In this document: piece after piece, positions 9,787 through 18,487 of the stretch
Position numbering within the stretch: position 1 is the first letter of the stretch
How the letters are laid out: each line of letters starts with the position of its first letter
Origin: Russula earlei
Taxonomy: Eukaryota; Basidiomycota; Agaricomycetes; Russulales; Russulaceae
NCBI GenBank assembly: GCA_025769875.1
Contig: JAGFNK010000718.1
Coordinates: 1 to 24,285, forward strand
Reading direction: 5' to 3'
Length of the DNA stretch: 24,285 bases
Notes under the pieces: generated by a model
What the model was told of the DNA's origin: nothing
The model's input: the letters and a program-made list of their open reading frames with translations, nothing else
The model's database searches: none
Position numbers and translations under genes: made by a program

Positions 9787-10245
9787 TTAGTTAGGAGGCT
9801 GGAGGAGTTCATGTGCATGATCGTCAACAAAATGATTCACAAAATAAGACTTAAATGAATCAAGAGCATTAATATAACTGAAGTCTTCAGGTAGAAAGCC
9901 AGTACCATAGTGGGGTGAGATGTGCACCTCAAAAAATTGAATCAAGGTGTATTACCTCAATTGTGGGCTTCCCTCCCAAGATTTCCGGCTTAATGACCCA
10001 CATGCCAGTTACATAATCAGGCTCTGGCGATACTGGCACAAACCAATTGACCAGTGCACAAGGGAATTCTGCAGTTTTGGATCATGAGATAAAAAGAAGA
10101 GAAAAATGCATGGCACCAGCATGCCATTCATGGCAGATCCTTCATCATCTGAAACTGTAACAAAGACAGTATCAAACCGATGGTTTCCTCTCCATGTGGT
10201 ATTTGCACGAATCTGCTCCTGGTACATCCCATGAGAGCCAAAGAG
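9787..10245 (-). pseudogene. C-terminal remnant of a Plavaka/KDZ-like transposase
   Basis: Reading the minus strand from 10245: QIRANTTWRG, HRFDTVFVTVSDDEG, MNGMLVPCIFLFF. After a frame change near 10070 it continues CALVNWFVPVSPEPDYVTGM, WVIKPEILGG, VEVIHLDSIF-type residues and GAHL. After another change it reads TGFLPEDFSYINALDSFK and YFVNHFVDDHAHEL, ending at a stop at 9787-9789. This series (RANxxWRG, ALVxWF, TGMWV, IHLDSI, GAHL, FLPEDF, ALDSFK, YFVN with DDHAHE) is the usual C-terminal region of large basidiomycete transposases of the Plavaka type. At least two frameshifts and one stop (TGA after SIF, expected Arg CGA) disable it. The upstream catalytic part is missing and replaced by repeat copy B. 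Confidence 0.75.
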
Positions 10246-10269
10246 GTCACATGGAATGGTGAAAGGGAA

Positions 10270-10530
10270 TCAGAGGATCAGGACTGGGCAAGGTGGTTGA
10301 GGCCACGGTGAAAGGCTTGAGACGCAAACATGTTGTGTGAGCTGTGGTGTGGCATGCACGCGTGGTCAGTGGCGAGGGGTGGGTGATGCAGTCAAGGTCT
10401 TGATGTCGGGTCTGAGGTGGTAGTGTGGGCATGCAGTTGGCAGCAAAGAATCAAAGGAGTTTGTCTGTTGTGGTTCCACATGTGATTCTGTGACCAGCTG
10501 TGATTCACCTTACATCTTCCAGGGGGTTTG
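10270..10530 (-). repeat. Dispersed repeat, copy B
   Basis: The minus strand contains the peptide-like reading MFASQAFHRGLNHLAQS followed by a stop. Upstream of it the minus-strand text GATGTAAGGTGAATCA (near 10500) is shared with copy D (near 21985), so the repeat extends at least this far. The copy butts directly onto the transposase remnant at about 10255. Most CpGs seen in copy A are TG or CA here. Confidence 0.6.
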
Positions 10531-10559
10531 AAATTGACCATCCTTGGTCAAGTGTCTTA

Positions 10560-12120
10560 ATGCAAACATTTTGAGGCCTTGTGTGTCTAAATTGTTGAGG
10601 TGGCATTGGTAGTGATGGAGGAGTACATGATGGTGACAGAGTAGAGTGAATGGCAAGTGTAGTGGGGGCGACAAAAGAGGTGAGTGGCAAGTGGTGATGG
10701 CAATGGCAATGAGAAGTGTTGCTGTGGCTGCTCCTGTTGTTGCTCTTGTTAGAGGCATCAGCACAGTTGGGTGAGGTGATGGGGCGGCAAGAGCGAGGGT
10801 GGTGGTGAGAGAGGGTGGCGATGCCGGAGGGTGAGGGTTGTGGGAGACAGAGGTGATGGAGAAGAGGGTGAAGGTGGTGGCAAGATGGTGGACGTGGAGG
10901 TGGAGGATGTGTGGGGCAGCTTGTGTGAGGGTGGCATTTGTCATCTTATGGTGGTGGTGGTGGGGTCATCTCCACTGCAGGTGGTGGCAGCAGATGTGGG
11001 TGGTGACACTTGAGTGGACAGGGAGGCGATGTGGGAGGTGGTGTGCAGCATGATGTCAGTGGCGGCAGCTTCTCCTATGGTGGCAGCATGGCAGCAGCAG
11101 CTGCTCCTTCTGTGGTGGTGTGTGGTGGCTAAGTTTGTGTTCAGCTTTGGGGCCTTCTTGGTCTTTTGAGGCGGTGCTGGTGGCAGGGGGTGGCAACAGT
11201 GCTGTGATGCTGGAGTCAGGTGAATCTAAAACAGTGGTGATGGATGGCGGCGAGGCTGTGGGCAAGACCAAGGAGGCGGTGGCAGTGTGATGATGGAGAC
11301 AGATGGAGCAGAGGTGACGATGGAGCGTGCAACGGACAGAGGGAAGATGGCAGTGGGCAATGTGGGGGTGACAGCAGATGGGGGGACAGAGTGGTGGGGG
11401 CTGATGTGGTGGCTGAGGCAACAGATGAGGCTGAGGGCATGGTGGCAGTGGCTGACTGAGCCGTGCCTGAGGTGGCAGGCAGTGCTAAGACGTTGGTGGG
11501 TGAGCCTGAGGCTATGGGGGTGGCAGAGGGTGAGGTGAGAGCAGCAGAGGCAATGGAGGCGAGTGGCAAGGCTGAGATTTCTAAGGCAGGCAAGGTTGTG
11601 ACTGGGGCTGAGGGGGATGAGACGACTGAGGGCATGGGAGCGGGTGAGGTGAAGGTGGAGGTGGCAGACAAGACTGTGAGGGCTGGTACAGCAGTGGCAG
11701 CTGGCTGAGCTGGGCCTGAGGCGGTGGGTGCTGAATTGCATGCGGAAAAGGTGATGATGGGCAAGTGTGGGGGTGAGGCAGCAGCTGTGACAATTGTGGG
11801 TGAAGCAGGGACGGCGACCAGTGGTGCTACTGAGGGCACGAGGGGTGAAGCTAAGGCCAAGGCAGGCAGGACTGAGGATGCAGGGGCAATGGCGATGGGC
11901 GTAGATGTAGTGATGGAGGTGAGTGAAGCAGAGATGGTGGCTGGAGAGGCTGGGGCTGGGGCTGGGGCCATTGGGGTGGGCGGAGCAATGACGGAGGTGG
12001 ATGAGACTGAGGTGGTGGTGATGATGACTGTGGGCGACAGAGAGATGGTGGCAGAAGCTGGTGACATGGGGACAGTGACTGTGATGGAGGACAAAGCTGG
12101 GGATGGTGAAGGGGAAACAG
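10560..12120 (-). other. Strand-asymmetric low-complexity block (Ser/Thr/Ala/Pro-rich frame 11216-12178)
   Basis: The plus strand is dominated by GTGG, GGTG and GCAG words, and the minus strand by their complements. The longest frame, minus 11216-12178 (320 codons), opens inside repeat copy C (MFMSQAFHHGLDHLAWSQSS). It continues as a long Ser/Thr/Ala/Pro/Val stretch with no globular motif (SPSPSPALSSITVTVP, APPTPMAPAPAPASPATISA). A second similar stretch lies at minus 10510-10944. Such a frame can stay open because of composition alone, so I do not call it a gene. If real, it would be a disordered, mucin- or linker-like segment of a transposon protein. Confidence 0.4.
11952..11980 (+). other. 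G-quadruplex-capable G tracts
   Basis: Successive G4 runs separated by CT, CT and CCATT, then a further GGG after a single T, satisfy the usual pattern for an intramolecular G-quadruplex on the plus strand. The motif lies in the G-rich block of the second Plavaka-like element. Confidence 0.6.
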
Positions 12121-12245
12121 AGGATTGGGACCAGGCAAGGTGGTCAAGGCCATGGTGAAAGGCTTGAGACATGAACATGTCATGTGAGCTGGCAGGGTGG
12201 CACGTGTGGTCAGTGGTGAGGGGTGGGCGATGCAGTCAAAGTCTT
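12118..12245 (-). repeat. Dispersed repeat, copy C
   Basis: The plus strand reads GATTGGGACCAGGCAAGG, then GGTGAAAGGCTTGAGAC, then GTGGTCAGTGGTGAGGGGTG, closely parallel to copies A, B and D. The minus strand encodes MFMSQAFHHGLDHLAWSQSS, which is the start of the long low-complexity frame. The copy sits near the right end of the second Plavaka-like element. Confidence 0.6.
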
Positions 12246-12456
12246 ACACTAATTCTGGCAAGACTTTCTGTCTTGATGGATCTTTTTGGTACTTTACAAA
12301 CTTTAGATTACTTTTTGGGCTTTCCTAGCCTTACAGCTGACCTCCACACTGTAACTTTTCAGGTGGGGGAGCCTAGCCAAATGGCTTCTCACTTTTTGAC
12401 TTTATTGACTGTATAATGTCTTTATAAAGCTCAAAAGGTTTTATGTGAATTTTCTG

Positions 12457-12688
12457 ATGAAGGGTGTGTCTGACGTTGACCTTACCTTCCCCAAAGAGAT
12501 CCCCTTATCATAATGGTTCTTTGTCATGATTTGTTCTGTTCTCAACTTGTTTAATATTAGCAAAAAAATACTGCTGAACTTTCTGCTCTTCATTGATGCA
12601 TAAGGATTGTGAGATACAAAGTGGGGAGTGGGAGCACAAGCTCATGTTGAACACCTATAAATACATGAAAGCCCACCTCTCCCCCAGG
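12457..12688. other. AT-rich spacer
   Basis: No gene is visible. CTATAAATA at about 12655-12663 is a good TATA box on the plus strand, but what follows is the MITE-like element at 12689 and no coding start. Confidence 0.35.
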
Positions 12689-12864
12689 CAGTGTTGGTCT
12701 TAAGGCTTAGGGCTTAATTAAGGTTAAGGCTTAATAACACTCTTAAGTTAACCCTTAATATACATCCACAAAATTGTGAAGCCTTAACATAGGCTTAATA
12801 AAATATTGCATTGTAAGGTGAGTTGCAGGCTTGGACATGGACCAGGCTGGACTGGCCAACACTG
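12689..12864. mobile_element. MITE-like element, 176 bp
   Basis: The ends are CAGTGTTGGTC (12689) and GGCCAACACTG (to 12864), an inverted pair of 11 bp with one mismatch. Inside, TTAAGGCTTA and its relatives recur in both orientations (CTTAAGGCTTAGGGCTTAA, GTTAAGGCTTAATAA, GAAGCCTTAA, AGGCTTAATAA), so the strand can fold on itself. It has no coding capacity. A CAGTG terminus is compatible with hAT or Tc1 families. I see neither an 8 bp nor a TA target duplication, so the family is open. Confidence 0.5.
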
Positions 12865-12884
12865 ACCAAGCATCACACACCCAC

Positions 12885-13850
12885 TGTCAAGACTCACTGT
12901 TGAACAATCCAGTTCAAGAGCAAGGGAGAAGTTCGAAGATGAGTCGATAAATGTCCAAGACTGCATGCGCAAGGAGTAGAGTCCAAAGCAGCGCCAGGTA
13001 CCAAAGAGGTACAGTCACTGGTAGTATCGAGAAGTTACACAGGGAAGAGGCCAGGATGGTCACAAGGGGATGGTCCTTAAAGGAGTATCCCAGGAATAGA
13101 GAGTGCCGTAAACAAATGGACAGTCTGAAGACTGTCCGCTACTTTATTGAGCGCTTATATACTACAGGAGAACTGCTAAATAGGGAACAAGGCATAACCT
13201 TGTTATCAAGCACAATTGTTGGATGAGTAAGAAGTCGGGGTATGCTTACTGAGCATGTTCAGTCATGCTCAGTAAGCCACTGAGTAAGAAGGCTCTTGTT
13301 GATGAGTAAGAGCCATTACTGTCCATGTGTTCACTGTCCTAGTGCACGTGTGAAACACCTGATTCATTTACTGTCAGTTAGTTTAGGGCCGGTCATTGGA
13401 GGACTTGTAGTCTGGTTTGGGAACTAGAGTTGCTTATAAGGCCCCCCTTATATAGTTCTATTAGGGTCGTTAGAGTCGACCCTAATACTTATATTAAGAT
13501 CCTTAGTATTGCTCTATAGTTTGTTCTATGGTTATTAGAGTCAGTCTAATAACATGTTATAGGCTTGTTAGCATCTTGTTAGTGTCTCTTGTAGAGCACT
13601 TAGAGTCGTCATAAGGGGTCCTTCGGGAGGCTATAATGCTGTTCTTTATTGTTAAAAGGGTTGCCACTAAGTGGGGCTTGCTGTATGTCGATTGTGCCAA
13701 GAATTGCTCATGCAACAATGTGCGTGTGATATTGTGGACACCTCTACTCACCCCTTTTGTCTGTGTGAACAGGGTGACACCATAGAGGCTGGGTTTCCTC
13801 TACTAAGGAAGGGTCCTTTGAGGGCCCTCTCTGGAGAATGGTTCATGACA
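12885..13850 (-). mobile_element. Solo LTR, family 1, copy 1 (966 bp)
   Basis: It begins TGTCAAGACTCACTG and ends GGTTCATGACA, so in sense orientation (minus) it is a TGTCATGAACC...TCTTGACA LTR. The left flank is CCCAC (12880-12884). The right-hand duplicate CCCAC is split: CC at 13851-13852 and CAC at 14450-14452, because a family 2 LTR inserted there. Sense features are shared with the other copies: TATATAAGCGCTCAATAAAG (TATA and AATAAA only a few bases apart), a hairpin GGACAGTC/GACTGTCC at 13118-13137 and a 34-base hairpin at 13244-13277. No internal retrotransposon sequence is attached. Confidence 0.85.
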
Positions 13851-13852
13851 CC

Positions 13853-14444
13853 TGTTGTGATCTACCCCTCTTTTGGTTCGTCCCTAAAAGACCCTCCTTA
13901 TTGTTCTTTGCCTCACTCTTGTCCCCTTGGTTACCATTTCATCCCTTGATGCTGATGGTCCTTATTGTTTCCCCCTTTTGTGTTTCACTTATTGTTCGAG
14001 CTCCTTTTGCTATTTGTTTAGCACTATCTATTGTTCCGCATATGGTACTGTACAGCCTTGCTAGATACAGTATTTAAGTGCCTGTAGAAGCTGGGGAATG
14101 CCCCAAGCTTAGCTTTGTCCCATTTCCTGTTGCATCCCTTGCCCTGTATACTCTCTCAATCACAACTTGCTTGTGCTGGCCTATACTCTGCTTGATCTAA
14201 GCACACCTCAGGGAACCCTTGTGTTCCTCTTCCTCCTCTGTCTCTCTCTCATCATCCTCCTCTTCTGTGAAACCAGAAGATCAACTCTGTCTGTGGACTG
14301 AGTCATTGTCTGACTCAGCCTTGAGACGCTAAACCTTTGATCCGGTCTCTCTGAGCCGGCCCCCTTTGAACCCTTGAACCAAGTCACAGGACTTGGCCCC
14401 ATTGAACCTTGAGCTAATGCTCTTACGGCTGCGATGCCGTAACA
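13853..14444 (+). mobile_element. Solo LTR, family 2 (592 bp)
   Basis: It begins TGTTGTGATC and ends GCCGTAACA, flanked by ACACC on both sides (13848-13852 and 14445-14449). The left duplicate contains the last three bases of the family 1 LTR before it, so this insertion is younger. Orientation is tentative: a TATTTAAG box at about 14071 points to the plus strand. The 3' end folds as TTACGGC, TGCGAT, GCCGTAA. Its right part still holds CpGs (GATCCGG, GAGCCGG), in keeping with a later arrival than its surroundings. Confidence 0.85.
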
Positions 14445-14449
14445 ACACC

Positions 14450-15978
14450 CACCACAAGAGTGGCCCATCTTTTCCTTCCCCCAATGCTACACATGCAAAC
14501 ACCACTATACCTTCCACCTCTTGCCTTCAATGCACATGCCCTCTCCTCTGTCTCCAATGTTGCTACCATCCACACACACCTGCATGCCCACCTGTCACTG
14601 CCTCATCAGGCAAAAGGCTACAACACTCAAGACCCAGCTGACCCTGTGCAGCACTTCTGCATTGCCACTCATCACTACCAGTAACACCTCATATACCCTT
14701 TTACAGTACTTACCTGCTCTCTTAGACCTGAACTTTGCTGCACAGCATAGAGCACAGCTAACAGGCCAAGCAACCCACCTTAGAGGTTGTGCTAAGTGCT
14801 CAAGTGATATTGGGGTGTAGAGTGATGTGTATACTCATCTACATGTATGGTATCTATACCTCTATGACCCAGGGCTGTTCCTAAGTCCAAAAGAGGTGAC
14901 TACAGGTGTCCACTATATCACACACACATTGATGTGTGGTGTGGAAATGTTCTAGACACAGCATAAGGCTGCATCTTGTGATAGATAGCATAGTATGCAT
15001 AACCCTATTGCCATATGCGCATATTCTAAAGTTCTGTCTAACATGTAACATCTATGAGCAGATCTTGAACCTTGTATGAAGGTCTTTGCCTTCTTTGATC
15101 TGTTTGGGTTCCGGTTCAACAAACTTACCATACTTACAGCCTTCAGAACCTTCACTACCCCCTTTTCAAGTCTAGTTTTGTTATGCATGTTGCCTCAATG
15201 TCGCAATTGCCAAACACACATACACTCATACCTGACTCCTGTGCATGTACTATATCTCATTAGGAATCATTTTGACCCTCTTTCATCTTAGGATTGTGTG
15301 ACAACACCTTGCATTCAACAATACGTAGAAAACCAAATGTCTCAGAATACTTTTACTCTTTCTTTTAGCTCAACCATGTTGTACTACACTCAATTCAGTA
15401 CAATACTGTCTTGCTCTGCCCCTGGCCATCCATGTATTTAACCCACCTTTGTCTTGAGGATGAGGGCAAACAGCAACCAAGTGAATTCACCTCAAGCGCA
15501 TTAGCTCCTCTCTCCATTTTGTGCAATTCCTTTAGAAATCACCTCTCTGATCAATTTGTATGCACCACCACCTTTTGTCAGTAGTGCTCCTGTCTCTTAT
15601 CTAATATACCCAGTTGCAGCCACAATCTTGTCCTTCAACATCCCAGGGTTGCCTGCCCTGTTGCTTCAGCCTCAGTCGTGTCAGCTACTGCTGCTGTGCT
15701 CTGAGTCTTGTCAACTGTGCTAGTTTCATCTTGTTTCATAGCCTCAGCTTCAACCTCTGCATGCCCAGCTCTGGCCATTGTAGCCTCTGCCATCACATTG
15801 CCTCTCAACCATGTAGCCCCATTGATCCCATCAGTCTCAACCTTGTCTCAACCTCAGTCACCAACATTTGGTGTTGTACACTGCTGCCTCCATCCCTGTC
15901 TTGCTAAGCTGTTGCCACCGCACCTTCATCAGCCACACCCTCCATTGCTCCAGCCCTAGTCTTGCATTGCCTTGCCAC
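14450..15978. other. CpG-poor region upstream of the hAT pseudogene
   Basis: No gene is recognisable here. The plus strand from about 15600 to 15960 gives Ser/Ala/Pro-rich frames (for example AVATAPSSATPSIAPALV near 15910-15960), which could be the disordered N-terminal part of the hAT protein that follows, but frames change and stops are present. The stretch 14820-15300 carries short purine/pyrimidine alternations (TGTGATATAGTGG-like) and no RNA gene that I can fold with confidence. Confidence 0.35.
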
Positions 15979-16144
15979 CCCAGAACCACAGCTTTGCCTA
16001 CCAACATCTTTTCTTCACTAAAGGGCAAATATGTTGTGCTAGTGTGAGTGATGGCATTGTATCAGTATATGTTGGCTGAACTAATGGCTGTTCTAGGTCT
16101 GATGGTTGGAAGGATATCACAAAGAATGCCATTGCTGCAGTGGA

Positions 16145-17085
16145 TGTCATGAACCATTCTTTGGAGAGGGCCCTTGAAGGACCCTTCCTTATAGGAGGAA
16201 ACCCAGCCTCTATGGTGTCACCCTGTTCACACGAGCAAAAGGGGTGAGTAGAGGTGTCCACAATATCGCGCGTGCATTGTTGCGCGAGCGATTCTCGGCA
16301 CAATCGACATACAGCAAGCCCCACTTAATGGCAACCCTTCTAACAATAAAGGACAGTATTAGGGCCCTTCTAGGGACCCTTTAGGACGACTCTAGGTGCT
16401 CTACAATGGGTACTAACCTGGTATCAAAGACTCTACAAAGCATTATTAGACCAACTCTAATAACTGAAGAATGAACTATAAGGCAACACTAAGGACCTTA
16501 ATAGAAGTATTAGGGTCGACTCTAAGGACCCTAATAGAGCTATATAAGGGCCTTATAAGATAACACTATTCCCTAACCAAACTCCAAGTCCTCAAATGAC
16601 TGGCCCTAAACTAACTAACAGGAAATGAATCAGGTGCTTGCATGTGCAGTAGAACAGCAAACACGTGGACAATGAAAGCTCTTACTCAGCAGCTTACTGA
16701 GCATGACTGAGCATGCTCAGTAAGCACACTCCGACTTCTTACTCAGCACTCTATTGTGCTTGATAACAAGGTTATGACTTGTTCTCCATTTAGCAGTTCT
16801 CTTGTAGTATATAAGCGCTCAATAAAGTAGCGGACAGTCCTCAGACTGTCCATTTGTTTATGGCACTCTCCATTCCTGGGGTACTCCCTCAAAAGACCGC
16901 CCCCTTGTGACTACTCTGGCCTCTTCTCTGCGTAACTGCTCGACTCTCACAGTAACAGTGCCTCTCTGGTACTTGTTACTACTCTGGACTCTACTCCTTG
17001 CCCATGCTGTCTTGGATGTCTATTGACTCGTCTCCAAGCTTATCCCTTGCTCTTGAACTGGATAGTTCAACAGTGAGTCTTGACA
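16145..17085 (+). mobile_element. Solo LTR, family 1, copy 2 (941 bp)
   Basis: It begins TGTCATGAACC and ends GAGTCTTGACA, flanked by GTGGA at 16140-16144 and 17086-17090. It sits in a hAT exon between codons for AV and D. TATATAAG is at 16808-16815, AATAAA at 16821-16826, a hairpin GGACAGTC/GACTGTCC at 16832-16851, and a 34-base hairpin at 16692-16725 (GCTTACTGAGCATG on both arms). This copy keeps more CpGs than the others (for example ATATCGCGCGTGC near 16265), so it is probably the youngest of the family here. Confidence 0.9.
16808..16851 (+). promoter_or_regulatory. LTR TATA box, polyadenylation signal and start-site hairpin
   Basis: TATATAAG (16808) is followed after five bases by AATAAA (16821) and then the hairpin GGACAGTC with arm GACTGTCC (16832-16851). 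The same arrangement occurs on the minus strand in the copies at 12885, 18488 and 20566. In an LTR, a TATA box and a polyadenylation signal mark the U3/R area; their closeness implies a short R or separate use of the two signals. Confidence 0.6.
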
Positions 17086-17254
17086 GTGGATGCAACTGTT
17101 GGTTTCAAGGTATCAGAATCTGTCATGAATGCTCTCAAAGAGTCCATTCTATTAAAGGGACTTCAAAGGGACTTAATGAGGAACACATACAACTATTGAC
17201 AAGCAAGACAACAGTGCCAATATTGACTCCAGTTATATCTCACATAATAGTCCA

Positions 17255-17330
17255 TTACACAGGATTGAACCCAAAACCCTTGTTACAGAAGTTGGCTACG
17301 ACCTTCTGATTGAAAGGGGATTAAACAATG
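17255..17330 (-). repeat. tRNA-like relic 1 (Tyr-like loop)
   Basis: On the minus strand GGGTTCAATCC is a good B box and T-loop (TTCAATC). Upstream of it, CTGTAAC would fit an anticodon loop with GTA. The stems are poor and the acceptor does not close, so this is a degraded tRNA or a tRNA-derived pol III promoter, not a working tRNA gene. Confidence 0.35.
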
Positions 17331-17392
17331 AGCATTGTACACTTACAAGATGATGGTGCCAAGTTCAGCTCAAAGTCACCTCAGAAGATTGC

Positions 17393-17467
17393 TCACTGCC
17401 AGGATTGAACCCAGGACCTCTAACCGACTGGACTGGATGCTCATGGCCATTGAGCTACCTGGTCTTT
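17393..17467 (-). repeat. tRNA-like relic 2 (A box and B box)
   Basis: On the minus strand GGTAGCTCAATGGCCATGAGC forms a proper D arm (GCTC/GAGC) with an A box. A possible anticodon loop GTCCAGT (CCA) and GGGTTCAATCC (B box, T-loop) follow at normal spacing. The acceptor and T stems no longer pair well. Together with the similar piece about 135 bases away it suggests a tRNA-derived SINE or tRNA pair captured in the LTR. Confidence 0.45.
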
Positions 17468-17805
17468 ACTACAGTAAAGTGGTTCAACCCATATAACCAC
17501 TCAACACATGAAGTGAAAACTCAACATGGAGACTCCTGTTGAGATCTGCACTGCTCAGAGTCTCAGGTGTGTTGTGATATGATCACAACTTGGATGTGTT
17601 GACATGTCAGATCACCCGGACCGGGCATCACCAGCTCAGCTCATACGCTGCAGCACACGTTAGTTGCATTGATAGAGTGATTTAGGACAATCGGTAGCTA
17701 CTTACAACTGATCCTTGGACTTACTTAGTGATCCGTGATGGTAGTTAACTGTACTGCATCCAGTGGTGGTCTCAGGTACTTAAGAACACCACAAAGTACG
17801 TAGAT

Positions 17806-17954
17806 CACTTCAGTTTTGTGTCAACCAAACTGAAGTGAGTATTTACACTATGATATCTTATCTCACAGTACTGATGATGCATTGTAGCTATTGTCTGATA
17901 GGTACATTATTTATATCAGTTTTGTGTCAACCAAACTGAACTATTGTCTGATAG
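17806..17954. repeat. Duplicated hairpin unit
   Basis: 17806-17837 is a hairpin with arms CACTTCAGTTT and AAACTGAAGTG around TGTGTCAACC. Its 24-base core (CAGTTTTG to AAACTGAA) recurs at 17917-17940. CTATTGTCTGATAG occurs at 17888-17901 and again directly after the second hairpin at 17941-17954. The two units look like a tandem duplication with loss in the second. Confidence 0.8.
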
Positions 17955-18487
17955 ATCTGCCTGCGATCTTATCATCTGCTGCTATCTAATCACACATACT
18001 GCGTCTATCTTCAACAACTCCTAAAAAGGAGACCCACATGCCCTGGTCTCCAGAGAAGAGTTGATGAGGTTTACTGACTGTATTAGTAAGCCTGAGGTAC
18101 AGCAAATGGACCATGAAGTTCACACGACGATCACATGAACTCCAAGAACAATTACTCATCACTGAAGGCCTCCTTACTCAGCAGGTTACTAAGCATGACT
18201 GAGCATGCTTACCAAGCACCCCAGGGTGCCTTACTCATCTAGCTATTGTGATTGATAACAAGGTTACAACACATCCTTTAGTAGTTTTCTTGTAGTATAT
18301 AAGCATCCAATAAAGTACTGGACAGTCCCCAGACTGTCCATTTGTTTATGGCACTCTCTACCCCTGGGATACTCCTTTAGGACCATCCCCTTGTGTCATT
18401 CTGGCCTCATCTCTGCATAACTGCTTGTCTCTACCAGTGACTGTACCTCTCTGGTACCTGTTACTACTTTGGACCCTTCTCCTTGCC

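Larger units (their letters stand above)
9638..12456. mobile_element. Second Plavaka-like element, decayed and rearranged
   Basis: The left end CAGGAAAATCACAT (9638) is preceded by AT. The right end ATGTGAATTTTCTG (to 12456) is followed by AT and, reversed, reads CAGAAAATTCACAT, the left end with one indel each way. Inside both ends the same subterminal words appear in inverse orientation: GGCTTTATAATG and AAAGTCAAAAG on the left (9676-9720), GACTTTATTGAC and TTTATAAAGC on the right (12395-12430). The transposase C-terminus lies near the left end on the minus strand, the same relative position as in the 7.1 kb element. The rest is a low-complexity block and repeat copies B and C. CpG is heavily depleted. 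It cannot code for a transposase, so it is a dead or non-autonomous derivative. Confidence 0.65.

Noticed and set aside
11216..12178. 320-codon minus-strand frame as a secreted or mucin-like protein
   Set aside because: No signal peptide. The start lies in a dispersed repeat and neighbouring frames are equally open because of G/C strand bias. Kept as low-complexity only.
17393..17467. Functional tRNA gene
   Set aside because: Acceptor and T stems do not pair; only the A and B boxes and the D arm are convincing.
17605..18050. Separate LTR starting TGTCAGATCACCC
   Set aside because: No matching downstream end; the flank TGACA is not repeated. The GAATC duplication supports a single larger unit instead.
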